Positions 9,751-17,747 of a DNA stretch of 64,000 nt are shown in pieces; the first letter of the stretch is position 1, and each line of letters begins with the position of its first letter. Origin of the DNA: Paucisalibacillus algeriensis (GTDB taxonomy: Bacteria > Bacillota > Bacilli > Bacillales > Amphibacillaceae); assembly GCF_000577245.1 (NCBI RefSeq), contig NZ_CBYO010000007.1, positions 186,001-250,000 of the forward strand, in the 5' to 3' direction. The position numbers and the translations under genes were made by a program. Below the pieces are notes generated by a model. That model was not told the DNA's origin, did not search any database, and saw nothing but the letters and a program-made list of their open reading frames with translations.

Positions 9751-10809
9751 CTAATCTATTTCTAGATTAGTAATATTGCTACGCATTCTTTGTTTCACAT
9801 TTTCATATACTTCTAGTGAAGGGAATAACCCATCATCTGTTTCAATATTTTTATTAGACTGTACCCAATCCTTCAATTGGTGGATGACATATTTCATCTT
9901 CTTTTCCCGATGGACATATGTTAGGGTATATCTTGGGTTAGTAACCTCAATCGCACTATATTTACTACTTGGTTTACTAATGTTTAATGTCAATGATGCG
10001 CCAATTTGACGATGGAGCCCATTCTGTCCAGAGAAAAAGTTACCTAATGAATACGCAACAAATGTCTTCGTTCCACGAGAGGTTTCAATATATTCAGGTG
10101 GTTGAAGTACATGAGGATGATGTCCTAAAATAAGGTCTGCCCCAGCATCGGCAAGGGATGCACAGACCTCTTTTTGTAAGTTAGAAGGGTGTAAATGATA
10201 CTCTTCTCCGTGGTGCAGATTGATTGCAAGAACATCTACCAAGTTTTCTCTTTTTATCTTTCTAATTTTTTTAACAATATTCAGTACCGAGTTATACTTA
10301 ATACTATTAACTAAATATTGTTTATCGCTTGGCACCTTAATTCCATTTGTCCCTCTTGTATACGATAAGAAGCCGATTCTCAGACCATTTTTATTTACTA
10401 CACGAAGCCTTTCACTATCCGCTTCTGATTTATATGCACCATCATATTCGAGGCCAATTTCCTGTAGTTTTTCAATGGTCTTTAGTATTCCTTCTTCTCC
10501 AAAATCAAACACATGATTATTAGCTAACGTCACTAGGTCAACACCCATCTTTTTAAGTGTATAACCAATTTCCGTAGGGGCATTAAATCTAGGAAAGGAG
10601 GATAATCCAATTTCATTTCCGGCAATGATGGTTTCTAAGTTAGCAACCGTAATATCCGTTTTACCTAGTAAACCTTCGACATTTTTCAACTGGCTGTCGA
10701 ATTCATAATTCGATTTTTTATTTAATCCTCCATAGACCCTTCCATGTAATAAAATGTCACCTACTGCCGTTAATGAAACTGAGCTTGTACTTTTTCTTAA
10801 AAAGTTCAA
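9751..10809 (-). CDS. CapA-like metallophosphatase (poly-gamma-glutamate capsule family)
   Basis: Family motifs in order: SLTAVGDILLHGR, VANLETI, LVTLANNHVFDFGEEGI, AINLHHGEEYH and ADLILGHHPHVLQPPEY; the Asp, Asn and His residues fit a dinuclear metal phosphoesterase. CapA/PgsA proteins are needed to make or export polyglutamate, but the exact reaction is not settled. Here there is no N-terminal membrane anchor or signal peptide in view, which is unusual for CapA and suggests a cytoplasmic or peripheral protein. TTG at 10830 and TTG at 10809 are both possible; AAAGGATGG ten bases before 10809 favours the inner one. It sits between two ATP-grasp/acylphosphatase-like genes, strong context for an amino-acid-containing polymer. 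Confidence 0.87.
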   Translation of the reverse strand: MNFLRKSTSSVSLTAVGDILLHGRVYGGLNKKSNYEFDSQLKNVEGLLGKTDITVANLETIIAGNEIGLSSFPRFNAPTEIGYTLKKMGVDLVTLANNHVFDFGEEGILKTIEKLQEIGLEYDGAYKSEADSERLRVVNKNGLRIGFLSYTRGTNGIKVPSDKQYLVNSIKYNSVLNIVKKIRKIKRENLVDVLAINLHHGEEYHLHPSNLQKEVCASLADAGADLILGHHPHVLQPPEYIETSRGTKTFVAYSLGNFFSGQNGLHRQIGASLTLNISKPSSKYSAIEVTNPRYTLTYVHREKKMKYVIHQLKDWVQSNKNIETDDGLFPSLEVYENVKQRMRSNITNLEID

Positions 10810-10840
10810 GTGAAACCCATCCTTTCCCAATCTTAAAACA

Positions 10841-12487
10841 TTATTTTTTTACCACATTTTTTACCATATGGCCTATCGCACGAGCCGGTGCCATTACCTT
10901 CCATGACGTACTATTTAAAATATGACTATTGTCTTTTTCCAATCTATTTTTCTGTTTCATCATTTGTTTTAAATCTTTGTCCATTTTACGAAGTGCATAC
11001 TGTACAGATCGCAAACTAGAAGTATTGTACTTTTCCGCAATTTCGAATCCAACGATTACTGGTTCTCTCCATATCTCTTCTTTTATTTTTTTGATATGGA
11101 TGTTTTTATATTGTTCAATAAGGGTTCTAAATTCATTAACCTTCGATTTATCTGTTCCGCCAACCACAATTTCAATTTCATCAAAGACCATATTTTTTAC
11201 ATAGCCATGTAATCCATTATCTAATGCTTGTTTCTTAAGCCACAAATGAAAGCTATGGCGTTGAACATCTCCGGATACGACATAGCGTTTTGCAAAAAAA
11301 TCCCCCATTGGTGCTGGTGCTACTTCCACTTCAAGTGCTGAACGATTTTCTAATGGCTCTAGTACTGTGGACATATCAAAATAAACCTTCGAATTCGTTG
11401 TATCCATCCCTTTAGTTTCTGGAAAATAATAATCAATAATTGCTGCAGGGATATTTCTTGCTTTCCCTCTTAATGGGTATAACGCTCCACCTATTTGTGC
11501 AGTTGGATTTAATTCAATGACAACAGCAGGATCTTTAATAGATTTATCTTCATTTACAATTATATCAACACCACCATGATATAATCCAGGAACTGCTTTC
11601 AGTGAATCAATCGCAATTTGCTTAATTTCATCTGGCATTGTATCTGTTACATCGATTGGATCACCGCCAGAAGAAACATTAGTTTTTTCCCTTAAATAAA
11701 GAAGTTGCCCTTTTTCTGGAATATCCTGCATGGTATACCCAGCTTCTTGAACAAACTCTAATATTTCTTTATCCATTTCAATGAGACAGCTCTTTAATCG
11801 AGCATTCCTTCTACGTTCAATATTCTTTAATTCAATTAGCTCCTCTATCGTGTGTACACCATCACCTTTAATGTTTGCCGGTACCCGGTTATAGGCAGCA
11901 ATAACTTTATCATCCACTACATAAACTCGGTATTCTTTCCCTGCAACATGTTGTTCGACGATAACTTCCGGATATCCCAGTTCCTCTCTTACATACTTTA
12001 ATGCTTTTATAAAACTACTCTCATTCCTTATGTTAGTAACTACACCGTTCCCCAAACTAGCATTAGTCGGTTTTAATACTTGTGGATATGGAATTGTTTT
12101 ACTATAATTAATTATTTCCTCGTCTGTTGTATCCTCGTCAAAGCCTTTCCCCAATGGTACAGGTACCCCTGCTTTTTCCAGCCAGATCTTCGTGTCATCT
12201 TTTTCTGAACCAATTTCAACAGCCTGATTAGTGACTTTATCTCCTCTGGAACGGAAAAAGAAATGAGTACGCTTGTCAGAACTTAAGGAATATAATCTTC
12301 CGGGTGGGTTCACTCCAAAAATAATCATATCCTTGTAATATTCAGAATCCCTTGTATACCATTTTAATTTTAAACCTCTTCTCCAACCTTCCAATGCTAT
12401 AGCAAACGCATCTAGCCTCGTTTTTTGAGCATGAACAACGATTTCATTCGGTAGTTGAGGCAAGCTGATACCCTGCTCCTCTTTCAT
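10841..12487 (-). CDS. Cyanophycin synthetase-like ATP-grasp ligase with acylphosphatase-like domain and SWK tag
   Basis: 548 residues, paralogue of the genes at 8137 and 12519. It has ALEGWRRGLKLKWY, the ATP-grasp loop YPQVLKPTNASLGNGVV, IVEQHVAGKEYRVYVVDDKV, NVSSGGDPIDVTD and the metal site VVIELNPTAQIGG. The acylphosphatase-like region (YVVSGDVQRHSFHLWLKKQ, GLHGYVKNM) keeps the Asn but has His where the catalytic Arg of acylphosphatase (VQGVGFR) should be. It ends with a coiled coil and STSWKVMAPARAIGHMVKN. ATG start with GGAGGAATTCATCC upstream. Likely an ATP-dependent amino-acid or peptide ligase in the cytoplasm; specificity cannot be read from sequence. Confidence 0.86.
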   Translation of the reverse strand: MKEEQGISLPQLPNEIVVHAQKTRLDAFAIALEGWRRGLKLKWYTRDSEYYKDMIIFGVNPPGRLYSLSSDKRTHFFFRSRGDKVTNQAVEIGSEKDDTKIWLEKAGVPVPLGKGFDEDTTDEEIINYSKTIPYPQVLKPTNASLGNGVVTNIRNESSFIKALKYVREELGYPEVIVEQHVAGKEYRVYVVDDKVIAAYNRVPANIKGDGVHTIEELIELKNIERRRNARLKSCLIEMDKEILEFVQEAGYTMQDIPEKGQLLYLREKTNVSSGGDPIDVTDTMPDEIKQIAIDSLKAVPGLYHGGVDIIVNEDKSIKDPAVVIELNPTAQIGGALYPLRGKARNIPAAIIDYYFPETKGMDTTNSKVYFDMSTVLEPLENRSALEVEVAPAPMGDFFAKRYVVSGDVQRHSFHLWLKKQALDNGLHGYVKNMVFDEIEIVVGGTDKSKVNEFRTLIEQYKNIHIKKIKEEIWREPVIVGFEIAEKYNTSSLRSVQYALRKMDKDLKQMMKQKNRLEKDNSHILNSTSWKVMAPARAIGHMVKNVVKK

Positions 12488-12518
12488 GGATGAATTCCTC
12501 CTATAAGAAACAATAAAA

Positions 12519-14144
12519 TTATTTAAACTTCTTTAATAAAGTTCCTGCTAAACGTACTGGTTTTGAAATTTTCCAGGACAAGCTTTGTTCAAATTTCCGA
12601 TTTTGAACCTCTGCTTTTTTCAGTGCGAGCTCTGTTACTTCTAATTCTTGAAGAATTAGCTTCAACTCATCCAATTGAGTTTTTAGGTCTGCTTTGATTT
12701 CAAACCCCACTTTGATTGGTTCTTCGTATATTTCTTCTTGTATTTCTAAAACTGTAGCCCGCTCAGTGTCTTCTGTTAGTCCATTTCTAAAATCATTAAC
12801 CATTTCCTCATCCGTACCAGCAACAATTACTTCAATATCACCATCTTCCAGATTACTTACAAAGCCATGCAAATATCTTTCAAATGCCTGCTTTCTGAGT
12901 CCACGATGATAGCCTATATCTTGTACATCCCCTGATACCGTATACTTCTTAGCATATAGTTTTCCTACTGGTGATGGCGTTACGGTGGTGATATACCCTT
13001 GTCTAGAATTCAAAGGATCTAGTACATCATGAAAATCAAAGTATGTTTTTCCTTTATTCTCTAACACTCCTTTAGTTTCCGGGAAATAATAATCAATAAT
13101 TGCTGCTGGAACATCTCTTGATTTTCCCTTTACAGGATAAAGAATACCACCTAACTGTGCTGTAGGGTTAAGTTCAATCACAGTCCCACTAGTAGAATTT
13201 GGACTATTTTCATCATACATTATATCCACTGCAGCATGAATAAGTCCTGGAACGGCCTTAATTGCGTTAACAGCGTTTCTTTTTACCTGTTCTGGTAGCT
13301 CATCCAATACATCGACTGGGTCGCCGCCTAATGAAACATTACTTATAGAACTTAGGAATAAAGGTTCGTTTTGGCTAAGGATAGAATCCAATGTATATCC
13401 TTTACGCCCAATAAAATTCGTTAATTCTTGATTGATTTCAATCGGACAACTTATTAGTCGGGGGTTCAGGCTTCGTTCCTCATTCTTTAGTTGTATTAGC
13501 GCTCTAATTGTATTAACCCCATCCCCAGTAACATTTGGTGGGATACGTTTAATCGCTCCAACAACTTGATCATCCACGACATAAATTCTATAATCATCGC
13601 CAGTAACAAATCGCTCCAAAATGACATCTCTAAAGTTTAAATCAGAACGTACATATTCAAGGGAGTATTCTAATTCTCCAGAGCTAGTGATATTTGCTAT
13701 AACACCTTTACCAAAGCTTCCATCAGTTGGCTTCAAGACCACTGGATAGCCTAAAGCATTAGCGTACTTAATGATTTCTTCATTTGCTTCCGTTTCTGTA
13801 AATCTTCTACCTTCAGGAACAGGTATTCCTGCTTTATTTAGTACTTCTTTTGTTTTTTCTTTATCTCTACCTATTGCCACCGCTTCGTTAGATACCAAAT
13901 CTCCTCTGGTTCTAAAGAAATAATGTGTTTTATCTTTTGAGCTTAATGAAAATAATTGACCTGGTCTGTCCACAAACCATGTGGTCATTTCAGCAAATTT
14001 CTCTGAATCCTTTACATGCCATCGAAGCTTTAATCCTCTTCTCCAGCCCTCTAAAGATACTGCATACGCGTCCAAAAGGTTACCATGTGCATCTGAAACA
14101 AATTTACTAGATAAGTGTGGTAGCCACTGCTTGTCATCTTCCAT
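12519..14144 (-). CDS. Cyanophycin synthetase-like ATP-grasp ligase with acylphosphatase-like domain and SWK tag
   Basis: 541 residues, same layout as its two paralogues. N-terminal SLEGWRRGLKLRWHVKDSE, ATP-grasp YPVVLKPTDGSFGKGVIANI, VILERFVTGDDYRIYVVDDQV, NVSLGGDPVDVLDELPE and metal site GTVIELNPTAQLGG. The acylphosphatase-like region is the clearest of the three (KYTVSGDVQDIGYHRGLRKQ, LHGFVSNLEDGDIEVIVAG); Asn is retained but the catalytic Arg position is His. C-terminus: coiled coil, then QSLSWKISKPVRLAGTLLKK. ATG start with GGAGGATATCCG upstream; the TupA-like gene ends 11 bp before this start. Duplicated ligases suggest that several different residues or positions are joined. Confidence 0.87.
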   Translation of the reverse strand: MEDDKQWLPHLSSKFVSDAHGNLLDAYAVSLEGWRRGLKLRWHVKDSEKFAEMTTWFVDRPGQLFSLSSKDKTHYFFRTRGDLVSNEAVAIGRDKEKTKEVLNKAGIPVPEGRRFTETEANEEIIKYANALGYPVVLKPTDGSFGKGVIANITSSGELEYSLEYVRSDLNFRDVILERFVTGDDYRIYVVDDQVVGAIKRIPPNVTGDGVNTIRALIQLKNEERSLNPRLISCPIEINQELTNFIGRKGYTLDSILSQNEPLFLSSISNVSLGGDPVDVLDELPEQVKRNAVNAIKAVPGLIHAAVDIMYDENSPNSTSGTVIELNPTAQLGGILYPVKGKSRDVPAAIIDYYFPETKGVLENKGKTYFDFHDVLDPLNSRQGYITTVTPSPVGKLYAKKYTVSGDVQDIGYHRGLRKQAFERYLHGFVSNLEDGDIEVIVAGTDEEMVNDFRNGLTEDTERATVLEIQEEIYEEPIKVGFEIKADLKTQLDELKLILQELEVTELALKKAEVQNRKFEQSLSWKISKPVRLAGTLLKKFK

Positions 14145-14155
14145 CGGATATCCTC

Positions 14156-15583
14156 CTAAATCTCTTCCTCTATAAACCCATCTTCAAACTTATTTATCAT
14201 TTCGTCAAAAAAAGTAAATTCTTTATCATTTAATAAATCTTGTACTAATCGTCCTTCCGCTTCCATAAAATAATCTCCTAACCACTTATCAGTGGCTTCA
14301 TCGAATTCATCATAATTACCGGGCTTTGGTGTAAATTCTCCAAAGACTAGACCTTTATTTGAACGGAGGAAGTCAATCCTAATAAATGGAGCTGGAATTG
14401 TTAAACTAATATGATTAGCTAGCTCAATTTCTTCCTTTGTACATCCCTTCCCTTTAAATGAATCATTATTGTATTTACCTGTATTGACTCGCTTTCCATC
14501 AGCTGTCCACCAGCAGTATTTCAATTCTGGATAACGAGATATCTCCAATATAAGACCAACCTTACCATAAAAGCAATAAAATTTTATATCACGAGCAGGG
14601 ACTTTTTCCTCATGGTTTTCTAAAATTAATTCCTCTATCATCCATTCGTCTTTATAAACCCAGCCTGAATCAAGATCTTGCTTCAAAGAATCCATTAATC
14701 CCTCCCAGCTTTTTAGGGATTTAGAGCGCTTTATATCAAAAATATCTGTAGTAGTATAAACCAGATATACACCACGGGAACCAGCACCGTCAGCTGGCTT
14801 TATTACTATGCCATCCTTTTTAGGTATTGTTTCCAGTGTAAAGGCCTCATCTATAACCCCTGGAACTGGAACATTAAGACTTTTTATAAATGAATAAGCA
14901 TTCCGTTTATCATCAAGCTTCCATTCAGGGAGTGTACTTGTTAATTGCATTTTCCTCATTCGCATATTCAGACTTGCTCTGAACGAAGATGCCTGTCTCA
15001 GTTCAATTGGCTCTTTTCTCAATCCTTCTCTGATCATAAATTCTGGTATATCTTCAATTTTCAAAGCAGGTAGGACCTTTTGGTAAATCCAGTCACGATA
15101 TTCTTCTTTTTCTTTCATGAATAATCTAGCTGAATATTTCAATGCATTATTATAGTTTTCTTCATGCCGTTTTTTATTTTCGATGATTTTATCTAGAAAA
15201 GGAATTAGTTCCCCCTCTTCCTTTTTATCCTTTATCACACCGTTCATCTTATAGCTATTTAGTAAACGGTCGTTTACCATTAGCTCATTTAGCTTTTCTT
15301 TTGTTTCATAAAGCTCTTGCTGAGCCAAGGATAGCTTTTCCTCTAATTCAGCTATTTTACTATCCTTATTTTTCCGTTTAGAAACTGGCTTAAAGATTTT
15401 GTATGTATTACTTTCTAGTATTTGTTTTGATTTCTTTTTATCTTTTTTTATGGTTCTTTCTTCTTCTTCTATTAATGCTTCTTTTTGAATAATACTTTTA
15501 ATTAATTCTTCATTATCCTGCACTATTTTTTTTACTTCTGCTGATTCTTCTATACTATTTGGATGTTGCTCATATTTGTTCAT
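14156..15583 (-). CDS. TupA-like ATP-grasp protein
   Basis: The C-terminal half matches the TupA-like ATP-grasp family named after the teichuronopeptide gene of alkaliphilic Bacillus: ARDIKFYCFYGKVGLILEIS, FIRIDFLRSNKGLVFGEFTP and KWLGDYF. The nucleotide loop is IVIKPADGAGSRGVYLVY. The first 150 residues are charged coiled coil and contain SNTYKIFKPVSKRK, a variant of the SWK tag carried at the C-terminus of the three following ATP-grasp proteins. A start at 15604 is possible, but ATG at 15583 has AAAGGGGA eight to nine bases upstream and is preferred; it overlaps the previous gene by 14 bp, implying translational coupling. Role inferred: joining an amino acid or sugar acid to the surface polymer. 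Confidence 0.82.
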   Translation of the reverse strand: MNKYEQHPNSIEESAEVKKIVQDNEELIKSIIQKEALIEEEERTIKKDKKKSKQILESNTYKIFKPVSKRKNKDSKIAELEEKLSLAQQELYETKEKLNELMVNDRLLNSYKMNGVIKDKKEEGELIPFLDKIIENKKRHEENYNNALKYSARLFMKEKEEYRDWIYQKVLPALKIEDIPEFMIREGLRKEPIELRQASSFRASLNMRMRKMQLTSTLPEWKLDDKRNAYSFIKSLNVPVPGVIDEAFTLETIPKKDGIVIKPADGAGSRGVYLVYTTTDIFDIKRSKSLKSWEGLMDSLKQDLDSGWVYKDEWMIEELILENHEEKVPARDIKFYCFYGKVGLILEISRYPELKYCWWTADGKRVNTGKYNNDSFKGKGCTKEEIELANHISLTIPAPFIRIDFLRSNKGLVFGEFTPKPGNYDEFDEATDKWLGDYFMEAEGRLVQDLLNDKEFTFFDEMINKFEDGFIEEEI

Positions 15584-17747
15584 CTGAACCGTCCCCTTTG
15601 CCATTTTCTAAATGAAATGGGTTTTCTTCAACTATCCAATCATCTAAACGGTTGTAATATGACTTATCATTAGTATTCCAATTTTCCTTTGATAACTTAA
15701 TGTACTTCAATTCGGTCTTGGCTTGTGACTTGAGAGTCTCTCTAATTTGCTGATTGGTAGGGTACCATTTACCTGGATTACCGAAGTACTCAACTAGATG
15801 TTTGGAACATCTTCTAAGATTATAGCGTAATTTATTATTTTGAATTGGGGCTTGATAAATTACTACCTGAACCGAGTTCGCCTCAATTTTTGGAAGGTAT
15901 TTTTGCTTTTCATTAAGAATTACAGGATCCTTGACTAGAAGGATATCACATTGAATCTTCTCACCATATACTAAAAATTGTACATCTTTTCCATTTATTA
16001 TATCTCTTATATGTGTATTTACTTCCTTCTGACTAGTAAAATCGTATTGATTGAGCTGCATTAATCCTGTAAGAAGCCCCCTCTCCTTATGGATCTTTAT
16101 TTCCTGTTTTACAGAGTCTAAAATTTCCCCTGTTATTCGGAAATCCGCGGCAATAACAATATCCAGATGCCTTTTACCAATTTGCTTAGGTTCCATATTT
16201 ATCTTCAACGGTTCAGGCACTGTAAACAATCGATTTTTCATCGGGAAATTATAATAAAGTGTATTAGCCTTTTGGTGGTAATCCTGATAAGCCTCTCGAT
16301 ATTCTTTTCTAATTCCCATTAAGAACCCATTATAACCAAAGGCAGAGCTACTCGTTAGGGAACCTGTTGATTGTCTAGCAAAGGAGAGAGGACCTGTTTT
16401 TAAATCCGCGATACTACCTTCTCCAAACACTTTCAAAATACGTTGTTTAAATTCACTGTCGGCAGCAAAGCGAACACTATCCCAAGCTCCCAGTTTCTCT
16501 AAAATCGGTTCTCTACGAAACATTAATGATGACATATTGGAAAATATATATTGACCTGGTGTACCTCTTCGGTAAAATTGAATATCTTCCGTGATCCGAG
16601 TGTGCTCTGAAGTGTTGGCAACAAACGACTTATTTTCCATTAAGTGTTGAGCTTGTCTTTCAATTTTTTCTGCGTGGGACCAATCATCAGAATCATTTAC
16701 TGTTACAAACTCACCAGTTGCCTCCATTAATCCTATATTTCTAGCTATGTATGGACCACTATTTTTACCGGTTGACAATAATTTAATCCTGGGGTCCTTT
16801 TTCATGTAGCTTTGAACTACCTTTACTGTAGCGTCTTTGCTACAATCGTCAACAACAATGACCTCGAGATTTTGCCATGTCTGTGACAATATTGATTCAA
16901 TTGCAATTTGGATACCTTCCTCCGCATTATAGGCTGGAATAATTACGGATACTGTTGGACCATTCTTATGTTCTGGCTTACTTGTAATCGTATATAGGTT
17001 GTCATATAGATTAGATTGGCTTTTCTGTGATAACCCAACTGGTTGAAGGTCATAGTGTCCAAGGGCCATATTAACCCACTTTAGTTTTTCTGTAGTGTCC
17101 GTCTCTAAATTAACTAGGCCAAAGTATATATCTGGATGTGTTTGTTTAGACAACATATTGGTTAGATCATCATGTGCCTGTTCTACTTGATTACATAATA
17201 ACAAGCATTCAGCCTTTATTATGATTGCTTTTCTTTGTTGATTCATATCACTGAAGTCTTCTAAAGAATCAAAATATCCTAAAGCAATTGCTGAGTCCAT
17301 GACTGTATATTTATTTGCATGCCAAAGAGCAAGCTCCCATGCGACAGCTTGCTTCAAATTGCGATTGTCTGTATCTCGATAGATGCTTTCTAATTTCTCA
17401 AGTGATTTTTCCGTAAATCCAAGTGTGTATAAACGATACTTGTCATTCTTTAATATATTGGAAGCCTTCTTTTGTTTATATACTTTACTATAGAGCTGCC
17501 TTTTATCTCTTTTCCCTAGAACATAGGCAACCGATTCCTTAGTAAAAGACTTCCACTTAGTTGAGGTTTTCATTAATTTATATGCACGACTATTTATGAT
17601 ATCTCTGTAATCATTTTCTAAGGAAACACGTTTTTGTCGTGCTTCCTCAGCAAGTGATTTTTTTTCTAACCAAATCTTTTCTAATCGAGATAACTCATCT
17701 TGTAATACTGCATGTTGTTTTCTTAGCTTTTCCACTTCATCGTTCAT
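15570..17747 (-). CDS. Large GT2 glycosyltransferase with N-terminal helical repeat region
   Basis: About 725 residues. An N-terminal coiled coil carries NSRAYKLMKTSTKWKSF, a variant of the SWK tag. Then come TPR-like helices (LYTLGFTEKSLEKLESIYRD onward), a GT2/GT-A domain from about 270 (VSVIIPAYNAEEGIQIAIES, VIVVDDCSKDAT, NSGPYIARNIGL, TVNDSDDWSHAEKIE), and a C-terminal domain of unknown type. The D-x-D-like DSDDWS fits nucleotide-sugar and metal binding. It is a paralogue of the next gene upstream (17737) along nearly its full length. ATG at 17747 is favoured over 17768 because GGAAG precedes it; it overlaps the upstream stop. Substrate unknown; cytoplasmic, likely extends the lipid-linked chain. 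Confidence 0.85.
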   Translation of the reverse strand: MNDEVEKLRKQHAVLQDELSRLEKIWLEKKSLAEEARQKRVSLENDYRDIINSRAYKLMKTSTKWKSFTKESVAYVLGKRDKRQLYSKVYKQKKASNILKNDKYRLYTLGFTEKSLEKLESIYRDTDNRNLKQAVAWELALWHANKYTVMDSAIALGYFDSLEDFSDMNQQRKAIIIKAECLLLCNQVEQAHDDLTNMLSKQTHPDIYFGLVNLETDTTEKLKWVNMALGHYDLQPVGLSQKSQSNLYDNLYTITSKPEHKNGPTVSVIIPAYNAEEGIQIAIESILSQTWQNLEVIVVDDCSKDATVKVVQSYMKKDPRIKLLSTGKNSGPYIARNIGLMEATGEFVTVNDSDDWSHAEKIERQAQHLMENKSFVANTSEHTRITEDIQFYRRGTPGQYIFSNMSSLMFRREPILEKLGAWDSVRFAADSEFKQRILKVFGEGSIADLKTGPLSFARQSTGSLTSSSAFGYNGFLMGIRKEYREAYQDYHQKANTLYYNFPMKNRLFTVPEPLKINMEPKQIGKRHLDIVIAADFRITGEILDSVKQEIKIHKERGLLTGLMQLNQYDFTSQKEVNTHIRDIINGKDVQFLVYGEKIQCDILLVKDPVILNEKQKYLPKIEANSVQVVIYQAPIQNNKLRYNLRRCSKHLVEYFGNPGKWYPTNQQIRETLKSQAKTELKYIKLSKENWNTNDKSYYNRLDDWIVEENPFHLENGKGDGSDEQI

